Below are positions 51,601 through 59,648 of a stretch of DNA of 64,000 nucleotides, in pieces. The DNA comes from Microbispora rosea (GTDB lineage: Bacteria; Actinomycetota; Actinomycetes; Streptosporangiales; Streptosporangiaceae). Every line of letters starts with the position of its first letter. Position 1 is the first letter of the stretch. The notes below the pieces were generated by a model that saw only the letters and a list, made by a program, of their open reading frames with translations, searched no databases and was not told the DNA's origin. The stretch lies in the NCBI RefSeq assembly GCF_900156315.1, contig NZ_FTNI01000002.1, forward strand, positions 186,001 through 250,000. Direction: 5' to 3'. The translations under genes and the position numbers were made by a program.

Positions 51601-54600
51601 GGGCTTCAGGTCGCTCCACCCGTCCGACGTGGGTCCGGACGTGACGGCGCTGGACCCGGCCGGCGGGCGGACGGTCGTCGTGCACACGGGCCGGTTCGGC
51701 GCGCAGCACTTCCGGTACGAGATCGGCCGGGTGCGCGGCCGCCGTCTCGCCAGGACCAGGGTCAGGTCGGGCACGGCCGCGAAGCCCCACGTCGTACGGC
51801 TGTCGCCGCGCCTGGCGAACGACGTCCTCCCCCGGGTGTGGCTGCACGAGATCAGCGACGTCTTCCAGCGGATGTCCGGCCCCCGGCAGGGCGTGGTCCG
51901 CTCCTTCCTGAGCCGTACGGCCGAGCGGGACGCCACGGCCTGCGTGACCGCCCGCTATCGCGAGCACGCGCTTCTGGCCAGGCAGTGGCAGGCGGCCCCG
52001 GCGCCGGAGCGCCCCGCCATCGCGCACGAGATCGAGCAGCTCGGGCGGGAGATCGTGGGGCTCGGGCACGTCGCCCCCGCGCCCCCCTGGTCACAAACCA
52101 CCACTGCACAAACCACCACTGCACAAACCGCCCCCGCACAGAGCTCGAGCACGCAGAGCTCGACCACGCAGAGCTCGACCACACAGGGCTCCGCGGCGTC
52201 CGATCCGGTGGCGGAGCTGCTCGGGCTGGCCCGCACCCAGCGGGAGACGCTGACGGACGCCACCCGCGAACTGCTCAACGCGGTCAAGGAGAAGATCGAC
52301 AGCACCCAAGCGGCCACGGCCGACGCGAAGAAGGCCGAGGAGGCCGCCGAGAAGGCGTCGCGGGAAGAGGACCGCAGCGCGGAGGAGCGCCGCCGCAAGG
52401 CGCTGGCGGACCGCGACCTCCACCGGGCGAGTGCCGAGCGCGCCCGCCGGAGCAGGGAGGCGTACGCGGAGGCGGTGCGGCGGGCGATCGCCGCGCGCAG
52501 GAAGTACGAGACGCTGGAGAAGGCCCTCGACGCCCTCCCCCCGGGCGCGAACAACACCCTGCCGGCGGATGTCGCCCGGCTGGCCCGGGAGGCGGAGGCG
52601 GCCCACACCGCGTACACGGAGGCGCACGCGGACGCCCTGCCGTCGCCGGAGGTTCTGCCGGAGGCGACGCCCGCGGGCCGGCTGCCCCACCTCGAACGGC
52701 TCACGCGGGTCGTCAACGACATGCTCGAACGCGCCGGGGTCGACCACCGCTACTCGCCCGACGAGCTGTCACACGTGCTGCGGTCGAACTTCAGGTGGCT
52801 GGTGTCGCCGGACGGCGCGCTGCTGCGGGTGGGCCGCGGCACGCGGGGCGAGCTGCGGCTGCGGCTGAAGGTCACGGACCTGGTCGAGGTCTTCGGCCAT
52901 CCGGTGCGGCACTCCCAGTCGATGCTCGGCCAGTTGCCGCAGGGCGGCCGCTCGGCCTCCGCCACCGCCAACCGCTCGGTGCGCCTGGCGCCGAACTTCG
53001 ACCTGAACGCCGTGAGCAAACCGCTGCAGTACGTGCACTGGGTCGGGATGCTGATGAAGTTCGGCGTGTTCAAGGGCGGTGTCGCCTTCGGCGGGAGCGA
53101 GTCGTTCAACGGCAACGCGTCGGACTTCGCGCTGGCCGGCGCGGTGCAGGACAACGCGGGCGAGGCGCTGGTGCTCGACGGGCTCGCCTCGGTGGAGGCG
53201 GAGCTGCGCACCGCGAACGGCACCGAGCGGGCGCGCGTGGACAGCGGCACCGCCGGCGACGCCCAGAGCCTGCAGGTGTATCTGCCGCACACGCACGCGC
53301 AGCGGGGGCCGGCCGAGGTCACCCGGCTCGACGAGAAACAGCGGCAGCGCACGCCGTTCCCCGAGCACGGGGTCACCGGGCTGACCGGGCTGCAGGACCT
53401 CGCCGAGCGCACCGCCGAGCGGACCGGCCGCTCCCAGATCGGCGGTATGACCCGCGACCAGATCTTCACGATCATGACGAAGGAACTGCCCGCCCGGCTC
53501 GGCGAGGCGATCAACGATCCCGAGGGGCTGCACCGTCCGATCACCGTGAACGGGCGGGTGGTCGGCTACGTGCGGATCAAGAGCCGGGTCGTGATGAAGA
53601 CGGCGCGGCCGGTCGGCACCCCGAGCATCAAGCACCGCCTGGAACGGCTGCGCGTGGGGTTCTCGGGCGCGTCGGGCTCGCGCTCGGCCGGCCGGTCGGT
53701 CGAGATCAAGGGCACCACGGGGGTCCAGGTTCCCATCGGCAACCCGAGTCTGCTCGGCCGCGTCCGCCTCGGCGGTTACAAGACCGCCATCCCGCGGCTC
53801 ACCGGGGGGTTCGGCCGCTCCTGGTCGTGGTCGCGGTCGATGAGCGCGGGCGGGACCGCCATCCGGCCGAGCGTGCAGCGCTGGGCGGGCCACACCCAGG
53901 CGTACGCGCTGGAGCTCGTGCACACGGTGACCGTGCAGCTGAACACCGACGACTCCCCGCTTCCCCCTGTGAGCGGCCGGAGCACGGGCCTGTTCCGCAT
54001 GCCCGAGCCGCAGGCGTACCGCTACGGCCTGCCCGTCGACCGGTCGGCCGTACTCAAGGACGGCAGGCTCAGGGACGACCCGAAGCCCGGCACGCCCAAG
54101 GGCCGCCTGCCCAGGCTGCCCGGCTGGTCGCGCGAGACCGGGGCCGGGCCGGGGCTCGTCCAGGCGAGCGAGCGCCCCGAAAGCGTCCGGAACTTCGACG
54201 AGGTGCGGGCGGACGTCGTGAGGCGGCTGCGTGACCTCGGCCTGCTGCCGGACGAGAACGGCCGGCTGTCCCGCGACCCGCTGACCCGGGCGAGCCAGAT
54301 CGCCAACATGATCGAGGTGGCCGAGCAGTTCTCCCCGGCCCGCCTGCAGACCGGCTACGACCAGGCCATGCAGGACGGCATATTCCTCGATCTGGTGAGC
54401 CAGGGCATCGGCCGGGCCAGCCGGCACCTCACGATGCGAATCCGGTTGAACCAGTCGGGCCAGGAGGAGTTCCTGGGCACCAGCGCCGCCGACATCGCGG
54501 CCGACCTCGACATCTCGTCGGAGACCTCCGGCCGCACGGTCAGCAGGTCGGGCGGCCGGTCCTTGGACGTCGGCCCCTCCCTCGGCCTGGAGACGAAGCC

Positions 54601-57600
54601 GGGCGAGGCCGGCTCGACCGGCGGCGAGGGGGGCTTCCACCGGAACAAGGGCCGTACGGCCGGAATGACCCTCAACGACACGGGCAACCTGGTCACGCTG
54701 ATCGAGGGCACCTCTCCGGCGGCGGTCTTCGAGGTCCCGCACACACTCACCGTGGACCTGATCGAGAACGGGACGGTCACGCCGCTGGCCCAGAGCGACG
54801 ACGTGTGGATGCGGGTGCTGTTGCCCTCCGACCTCCTGCCCGAGGACCGGGCCGGGGTGTCGCCCAGCCACCCGACGTCCCCGGAGGCGCTGAGCCTGGC
54901 CACCCTGCTGCACGTGGACGGCACCGGCGTGGTCGACGCACTCCAATCGGTGCTGCCGAAGGCGATGCGGCCGGGCTCGGTGTCGTTCCATCACCTCGCG
55001 GAGGCGTTCAACACGCGCAACCTCATCTCCCACCCGGAGTGGCTGCTCGCCGACCCCGCCACGCCCGCCACGACGTACAGCACCGCCATGGCCGTGCGCC
55101 CGCGTGGCCTGCGTACGCACCGGGCGTCGGCGTGGATCACGGCCCGGCCGGGTGAGTCGGCGTTCGTGACCGCGGCCGACCTGGTGATCGGCGACATCAA
55201 CTTCACGATGGGCGCGTACACCGCGCGGACGGAGACGCGCGGTGGACGGTCCGTGGACGCCTCGTCCGGCGTGAGCGAGGCCCTGCCCCGCGCGTTCGGC
55301 GGCAGAGAGGGGGCCGGCGCGTCCGCGGCGGGGAGCACGTCGTCCTCGATCTCCGACACGGCGATCTGGGGCAGGGAACGGCTGGCCATCGACACCGGCA
55401 AGCACTACGTGTTCGCGATGAAGACGGACATCACGGTTTCCGGGGACGAGGCGGGCAACCGGCGGGCCGACGCGGAGCCGCTGCGGGACAGGACGGTCGT
55501 CTACTCCCTCCCCGAGCGCGACGCGCTCGACCTCTACGGCAGGGGCGAGCTCAAGCTGCCCCTCGACCAGGTGGCCGACGCGGTCACGCGGCTGCTCGAC
55601 GACAACCTCCAGCTCGACCCGCGTACGGCCGTGCCGCTGGTCCGCAGATATCTGGCCGATCGGGCGCTGGCGCGAAGGGACGGCCACCCCCGGTCCGACC
55701 TGGAGCAGAAGCACCCCCGCGCCATGCTCGCCGAACGGCTCGCCAAGGACTTCCCGATGCGCCTGGCCGCCGAGGGGAACCGGCTCAAGCGGATGCACGA
55801 CAGGCTGCCCGACCTCGCCAGCCCCGTGGACGTCCCCGACCTCTATCGGGACTCTCTCGGCGAGAGCACCGTGAAGAAGACCGATCTCAAGGCCCCGGAC
55901 GGCACGCCGACCCACGTGTTGGACCAGGTGCTCGACCAGATCGGCAGGGTGGCGCCCGGCGCGCTCAAGCGTGACCCGGTCCTGTTGCGCAGCCTGTTCG
56001 GCGACTTCGCGGGCAAACGCTGGTGGGGCAAGATCGACGACATGAGCGGGGAGGCGGGCTTCGTCAAGACGTACTCGCTCAAGATCGGCCCCCACCTCAC
56101 CGAGGACGTCACGGTCAGGATCAGGGCGGTGCTCCACGGCGACGAGGCGAGCTACGGCGGAAACGTCCACAACTTCGGCCAGATCCTCCAGGACTACACG
56201 TACACGCAGGAGGACCGCACCGAGTCGTCGGGCAAGACGTTCGGCGGCAACGCGAACGCCGGGGCGGGCCCGGCCGCCGGCAGCGGCGGCCGCACGGCCG
56301 CCACCGACCGCTCGCACACCGGCACGGCCTCCACCGGCACCCAGCGGACCCGCATCCAGCGTGCGGCGGCGTTCCGCGGCGGGCAGCTCGTCGCGCATCC
56401 GGTGACGATCACGATCGAGGTCGAACGCACCTCGGGCCGCCTGCGCGGCGCCGTGGCCAAGACCACCCGCGTCCCCCGGACCAGCGCCGTCACGCTGGAC
56501 GGCACGATGGCCCGGGTGCTGCCGGACGGCATGGTGGCGAAGGAGGGCACGGTCGCCGCGAGGCAGTCCGCCCGGCCCGACGTGCGGCGGGTCGCGCCGC
56601 CCGAGGTCTTCGTGACCGAGCGGCTCAGGGCCGACGGGCTGCTGCGTGCCGTGTTCGACCGGCTCTCCAAGAAGGACCTGCTCGGCGGGGCCGCCGCCAT
56701 GGAGAACTACGCCGCACTGGCCAAGGCGCTCACCGGGAACGGCCTCACGACCCGGCTGGAGCGGATGACCGGCCCCGACGGACACCGGCTCGTCCGGCTG
56801 CCCATGCCGGGCCGGCCGGGCCAGATGGTGGACGTGCGGATCCACGCCGACCTGTCCGAGCCCGACCCGGTGGCGCTGGGCCTGCAGGACACCGAGCTGG
56901 GGCAGGTGGACCGTGAGCAGAACACGGCCGGCACGGCCACCGACCGGGGGCAGATGACGCCGGCCGGCCGCACGTACAGCGGGGGGAGCGCGGCGGGTGT
57001 CGGCACCGACCTCGGCGCCGGGGACCAGACCGCGCAGTCGAGCTCGGGCAGCGGCGGCAACCGCGACGAGACCAGCGTCTTCGCGAAGGGCACCGGGGCC
57101 AAGGTGCGGTTCCGGGTCGACTTCGACCTCCGGTTCGAGGTGCGCCAGGTGGCGCGCGACGGCGCGGAGACGGTGCTGCGGACCGTGGACGTCCCGCGCG
57201 GCGCGACCGGCACGGCACACCTGATCATGTTCCAGCACGCGCTGGAGGAGATGCTGGCGCGGCGCGACGCCGGCGCCGCCCGGCCGCTGTGGGACTTCAA
57301 CCGGCAGCGCGCCGCGGCGCCCGGCGTCTTCTTCTCCCACGACCGCGTGCGTGAGATGGCCGCGAGACATCCGTCGTACGACCCGGCGGCGCCCGCCACG
57401 CTCACCAAGGCGATGGCCGAGGTGCTCAGAGGGAGGACCGGGACGCTTCCCGTGGGGATCGTCGCCGACGCAGGCCCCACGGGTTCGACGGCTCTGGTGG
57501 AGGAGGCCAGGCTGCTCGCCCGCGACCTCGGCGCCGACGTCCACCTCGATCTCCGGCGGCCCGACGGCACCGTCGAGCGCTTTCACGCCACGCCCGTGGG

Positions 57601-58585
57601 CGAACTGTCCGGCGACCCCTTCGCCGAGGCGCTCGGCGCGGTGCCGCCCGGCCTGGTGGAGCTGGCCGATCGGCACGGCCTCGACCTGCGCGACCTGTAC
57701 GGCGGGCGGCCCGATGGGTTCGCCGGCCGGATCGGCGAACGGCTCGACGCCCTCGGCGTCGCCCGGCCCGCGCCGGCCGACCCGGGATGGCCGGTGCCCG
57801 AGACGGCCGCGGACGGCACCTGGGGCGGCAACCCCCTCATCACCGCCCCGCCGGGCTCCGTGACGGCCGAGTCCATCCCGAAGACCGCGTTCGTGGCCGA
57901 CGGCCGGGCCCCGCACCTGCCCGACCTGTCGAACGCCGAGGTTCCCCCGGCCGTCGCCGACCTGCGCCCGGCGGACTTCGGCCGGGGCGTCCGCGCCGTG
58001 ACCGCGACGCCGGACGGCACGGTCGTCACCGTCGAGACCGCCAGGTCCGGCACGGAACGCTTCCTCGTGCTGCCGGAGAACCCCGGCGGCGGCCGCCCCG
58101 CCCGTACGGACCTCGGCGCGGGCACGGACCCGAACGTGATCCGGCTGTCGCCGAGGCTGGCCCCCGACGTGGTGGCCCGGGTGCTGCTGCACGAGATCAG
58201 CGACACCCTGCAGAAGCGGGCCGCGCTGGAGCAGGGGGTGGTGCGCCGGTTCCTGAACGCCGTCGATCCCGGCTACGACGCCTGTGCCACCGCCCGGCGC
58301 AACGAGCACGCCTACCTGTCCCGCAAGTGGCTGGCGGCGACCTCGGCCGAGGAGCGGGCGCGGCTGCGGCACGAGATCGAGGCGGTCGCCCGCGACCTCG
58401 GCGCGCGGGGCCAGGCGGCGCCTCCGCCGCCGTGGGTCACCGTGCCGCCCCAGGCGCCGGTCCCCGACCGGTGGGAGCGGATGCGCAGGCTCAGCAACAT
58501 CTCGGGCTGGGAGCCGCCCGACGACGATGACGAAACCGTCCCCCGGCCGGAGGACGCAGGACAGCGACAGATGAGGAACGCGTGA
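48650..58585 (+). CDS. Giant 3311-residue type VII protein (CpnT-like head, beta modules, duplicated LHEISD domain)
   Basis: Residues ~45-180: helical WXG-like/CpnT-type head with a helix at ~157-180 (FWIALIATFIALVAAF). 180-410: further helical region. 411-735: Ala/Asn/Gly/Thr linker. 735-900: globular. 963-1147: domain A (FVADGRAPHLADL, HVVRLSPRLANDV, WLHEISD). 1184-1336: charged coiled coil. 1344-2840: about six modules, each a pair of beta strands around a Gly/Ser/Thr-rich loop. 2874-3042: alpha/beta part (LPVGIVADAGPTG). 3079-3264: domain B, a second copy of domain A. No known toxin catalytic core recognised. No signal peptide; export with the WXG partner upstream is inferred. The stop overlaps the next start by one base. 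Confidence 0.8.
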   Translation: MTHSSTTGTGSGANPSTTNGDVTSDGTGLPAFADGGGSVVDVTPAWGESLPAWADDLIALLTAGQTWPEASESLLWQLARAHRSATVSVVRSIDPVGAAAVAVLSGMQGPSMQAFLDRLGDHYSEDSGLLKVANNHFAYGAQADNFARETQYSKLSVNVVFWIALIATFIALVAAFYSAGASTRFIGPIAARARAETEKILERLALAAGRPAAAQALARGTVLASVRAGLLGRILANPLGRELVEEIGEEVAGDALAQSHQRKSGTRDGWDWKMTSATALGAAGGAGIGMRAAHPISNLVNRTPLLRRLNTDAPGFGNAFKRFPGRALTTGLTNVIASPAGSLLANGLVYGQWELPDGESLLGAALSGAGRTNTISPFNPDAIQAVVSPRTALASAYDTSVRTDLIRAFSAMSPDPTAGQPSGGDPGAANTNTTGGGQTASGGGPANSGGTSTASVVGHPSGGPAAPSGAGQAATTPGGSAQAASTAPSGQVTAAPPGGSGQPTTGSSSAQPGANTTHPGTATTANAGGANPGTAGSAGTTNAANATNAGTSTNANGANAAGATAANPGQAPGASQSASGAQTTAGSAPGAGASGTAAASGSSNPANAANPANVANAAGPANAAGPASPANAANPANAAGPANAVNPANAAGASNSAAAASAAASAAAGPVSTPAAAAPATRTATPPSASPSSGTTSSAAASPAAPAPAASSGTSGSSASGSTAAAQASATAVSDVLSTIAPDARFLPDDQGARLTGPDGRPIQLSGEDITTLTDRLTARAAEGVDTPRLRAEAAALLGARIAEESLGFPAEGALDALARLADATPDNRAAAVEVAGEVLEDNPRGWRPGRLSDAGAVLVEEATVSPYGPGHALRVGRSSGTAADIVRRAEALAGIPSTAPSTTAPSTTAPSTTAPSTTAPSTTGTAPATSSAQTANPTGHTRPGPRTTRGNGQVTARPITRSLFVADGRAPHLADLSSSEAEQGFRSLHPSDVGPDVTALDPAGGRTVVVHTGRFGAQHFRYEIGRVRGRRLARTRVRSGTAAKPHVVRLSPRLANDVLPRVWLHEISDVFQRMSGPRQGVVRSFLSRTAERDATACVTARYREHALLARQWQAAPAPERPAIAHEIEQLGREIVGLGHVAPAPPWSQTTTAQTTTAQTAPAQSSSTQSSTTQSSTTQGSAASDPVAELLGLARTQRETLTDATRELLNAVKEKIDSTQAATADAKKAEEAAEKASREEDRSAEERRRKALADRDLHRASAERARRSREAYAEAVRRAIAARRKYETLEKALDALPPGANNTLPADVARLAREAEAAHTAYTEAHADALPSPEVLPEATPAGRLPHLERLTRVVNDMLERAGVDHRYSPDELSHVLRSNFRWLVSPDGALLRVGRGTRGELRLRLKVTDLVEVFGHPVRHSQSMLGQLPQGGRSASATANRSVRLAPNFDLNAVSKPLQYVHWVGMLMKFGVFKGGVAFGGSESFNGNASDFALAGAVQDNAGEALVLDGLASVEAELRTANGTERARVDSGTAGDAQSLQVYLPHTHAQRGPAEVTRLDEKQRQRTPFPEHGVTGLTGLQDLAERTAERTGRSQIGGMTRDQIFTIMTKELPARLGEAINDPEGLHRPITVNGRVVGYVRIKSRVVMKTARPVGTPSIKHRLERLRVGFSGASGSRSAGRSVEIKGTTGVQVPIGNPSLLGRVRLGGYKTAIPRLTGGFGRSWSWSRSMSAGGTAIRPSVQRWAGHTQAYALELVHTVTVQLNTDDSPLPPVSGRSTGLFRMPEPQAYRYGLPVDRSAVLKDGRLRDDPKPGTPKGRLPRLPGWSRETGAGPGLVQASERPESVRNFDEVRADVVRRLRDLGLLPDENGRLSRDPLTRASQIANMIEVAEQFSPARLQTGYDQAMQDGIFLDLVSQGIGRASRHLTMRIRLNQSGQEEFLGTSAADIAADLDISSETSGRTVSRSGGRSLDVGPSLGLETKPGEAGSTGGEGGFHRNKGRTAGMTLNDTGNLVTLIEGTSPAAVFEVPHTLTVDLIENGTVTPLAQSDDVWMRVLLPSDLLPEDRAGVSPSHPTSPEALSLATLLHVDGTGVVDALQSVLPKAMRPGSVSFHHLAEAFNTRNLISHPEWLLADPATPATTYSTAMAVRPRGLRTHRASAWITARPGESAFVTAADLVIGDINFTMGAYTARTETRGGRSVDASSGVSEALPRAFGGREGAGASAAGSTSSSISDTAIWGRERLAIDTGKHYVFAMKTDITVSGDEAGNRRADAEPLRDRTVVYSLPERDALDLYGRGELKLPLDQVADAVTRLLDDNLQLDPRTAVPLVRRYLADRALARRDGHPRSDLEQKHPRAMLAERLAKDFPMRLAAEGNRLKRMHDRLPDLASPVDVPDLYRDSLGESTVKKTDLKAPDGTPTHVLDQVLDQIGRVAPGALKRDPVLLRSLFGDFAGKRWWGKIDDMSGEAGFVKTYSLKIGPHLTEDVTVRIRAVLHGDEASYGGNVHNFGQILQDYTYTQEDRTESSGKTFGGNANAGAGPAAGSGGRTAATDRSHTGTASTGTQRTRIQRAAAFRGGQLVAHPVTITIEVERTSGRLRGAVAKTTRVPRTSAVTLDGTMARVLPDGMVAKEGTVAARQSARPDVRRVAPPEVFVTERLRADGLLRAVFDRLSKKDLLGGAAAMENYAALAKALTGNGLTTRLERMTGPDGHRLVRLPMPGRPGQMVDVRIHADLSEPDPVALGLQDTELGQVDREQNTAGTATDRGQMTPAGRTYSGGSAAGVGTDLGAGDQTAQSSSGSGGNRDETSVFAKGTGAKVRFRVDFDLRFEVRQVARDGAETVLRTVDVPRGATGTAHLIMFQHALEEMLARRDAGAARPLWDFNRQRAAAPGVFFSHDRVREMAARHPSYDPAAPATLTKAMAEVLRGRTGTLPVGIVADAGPTGSTALVEEARLLARDLGADVHLDLRRPDGTVERFHATPVGELSGDPFAEALGAVPPGLVELADRHGLDLRDLYGGRPDGFAGRIGERLDALGVARPAPADPGWPVPETAADGTWGGNPLITAPPGSVTAESIPKTAFVADGRAPHLPDLSNAEVPPAVADLRPADFGRGVRAVTATPDGTVVTVETARSGTERFLVLPENPGGGRPARTDLGAGTDPNVIRLSPRLAPDVVARVLLHEISDTLQKRAALEQGVVRRFLNAVDPGYDACATARRNEHAYLSRKWLAATSAEERARLRHEIEAVARDLGARGQAAPPPPWVTVPPQAPVPDRWERMRRLSNISGWEPPDDDDETVPRPEDAGQRQMRNA
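51342..51423 (+). repeat. 15-bp coding repeat (TAPST)
   Basis: Five near-identical 15-bp units (one base differs in one unit) coding TAPST, forming a flexible linker before domain A of the giant protein. Confidence 0.9.
52093..52190 (+). repeat. Gln/Thr/Ser-coding 15-bp repeats
   Basis: Two sets of 15-bp units (ACAAACCACCACTGC and GCAGAGCTCGACCAC types) join domain A to the coiled coil of the giant protein. The first set is A-rich and stands out from the GC-rich surroundings. Confidence 0.8.
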
Positions 58586-59094
58586 TGCCCTATTCGATCG
58601 CCAGGAGCAGGGACGAGGCGCAGCTCTATCTCGACCTGCACCCCTGCGCCTGCGGCTCGGTGGACACCGGCTGGGACAGCGGCCTGGCGAACGTCGAAGG
58701 GGAGCTGGTCACCTCTTACGACGGGCGCTGCGCGGCGTGCGGCGCCGAGCGCGAGTACCTGTTCGGACTTCCGGAACGGGAGGTGACGCCCACCGGCTTC
58801 CCGACGTTCGGCGGCGCGGAGCCGTCCGAGCTGCTGGACCCCGGCGAGTGGCTGTGGGTGGCCGACCTGACGGCGGGCAACGTCCCTGAGGGAGATCGCA
58901 GGCAGGCGCTGTCCATCGCGCGGGCCGCGGTCGAAGAAGTGATGAAATTCGTCCCGCCCGGGCAGGACGAGGTGCCCGAGGACGCGTTCTGGTCGGAGCG
59001 GGGACGCGCCGTGCGCGCCGCCGAGCCGGGGCGGTTCCGTCTCGACCGGCTGCTCGTCGTACGCGACACCTACCGGGAGCTGGCCGGAGCATAA
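58585..59094 (+). CDS. Small protein downstream of the giant gene (paralogue 1)
   Basis: 169 residues. Two CxC/CxxC blocks (HPCACGSVDTGW, GRCAACGAEREYLFG) look like a zinc ribbon. C-terminal part KFVPPGQDEVPEDAFWSERG and EPGRFRLDRLLVVRDTY matches the next gene (FIPPGEDEVPAEAFWTEAG). ATG at 58585 overlaps the giant gene stop by one base (TGATG), with GAGGAA upstream. No named family. Coupled position after a large secreted protein makes a chaperone or immunity role possible, but nothing in the sequence proves it. Confidence 0.72.
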   Translation: MPYSIARSRDEAQLYLDLHPCACGSVDTGWDSGLANVEGELVTSYDGRCAACGAEREYLFGLPEREVTPTGFPTFGGAEPSELLDPGEWLWVADLTAGNVPEGDRRQALSIARAAVEEVMKFVPPGQDEVPEDAFWSERGRAVRAAEPGRFRLDRLLVVRDTYRELAGA

Positions 59095-59104
59095 GGTTGC
59101 AGGC

Positions 59105-59647
59105 ATGGAGCAGGCAGTGCCGATCCCGTACGCGCGGACGCTCGCGGAGGCCCGGCTGTATCTCGCGCTGACCGCGCACGAGGCCGCACCCGAGGAGCCG
59201 CCGGTCGAGGGGCCCGAGGCGTGGACGGTCCGGTCCGGTGCGGTCGAGGTGCTCGTGCCGTACGCGAGCGAGGCGGAGGCCAGGGACGAGGGGGAGCGGT
59301 TCGGCGTCGGCCTGTCCGAGCTGATCGACCCCGGTCAGTGGCGGCTCGCCGGCGCCGCATACGCGCGCCGCGCGCTCGCCGACGACCTCGAATACGCCGA
59401 GGAGCCGGGGGACGAGGGGCTCTTCCAGCGGGTGGTGAGCGGCTGGGAGACGGCCAGGGACGCGCTCGGGGAGGCGCTCAAGTTCATCCCGCCCGGCGAG
59501 GACGAGGTGCCCGCCGAGGCGTTCTGGACCGAGGCGGGGCTGGCCGCCCGCGAGGCGGAGCCCGACTGCTTCCTGCGCGACCGGCTGGCCGAGGACATCG
59601 CGTTCTACCAGCAGAACCTGGACGACTTTCGCAGCTTCGGCGGCTGA
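59105..59647 (+). CDS. Small protein downstream of the giant gene (paralogue 2)
   Basis: 180 residues, related to the gene before it over the last ~70 residues (ALKFIPPGEDEVPAEAFWTE, EPDCFLRDRLAEDIAFYQQN). The zinc-type Cys residues of paralogue 1 are absent; the N-terminal half (PYARTLAEARLYLALTAHEA) keeps only the SRDEAQLYLDL-like start. Ten-bp gap after paralogue 1. It converges on eccB with one base between stop codons. Function unknown. Confidence 0.7.
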   Translation: MEQAVPIPYARTLAEARLYLALTAHEAAPEEPPVEGPEAWTVRSGAVEVLVPYASEAEARDEGERFGVGLSELIDPGQWRLAGAAYARRALADDLEYAEEPGDEGLFQRVVSGWETARDALGEALKFIPPGEDEVPAEAFWTEAGLAAREAEPDCFLRDRLAEDIAFYQQNLDDFRSFGG

Positions 59648-59648
59648 C

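Noticed and set aside
51800-58240. LHEISD as a zinc metalloprotease HExxH motif
   Set aside because: The second His is Asp in both copies. A metal site remains possible, but protease assignment is not supported.
52769-58372. Long open frame on the minus strand opposite the giant gene
   Set aside because: Same shadow effect. The plus strand has proper codon bias, a ribosome site and overlapping neighbours.
59105-59647. Known immunity protein family (such as SUKH)
   Set aside because: The conserved SUKH or Imm motifs could not be identified; only position suggests immunity.
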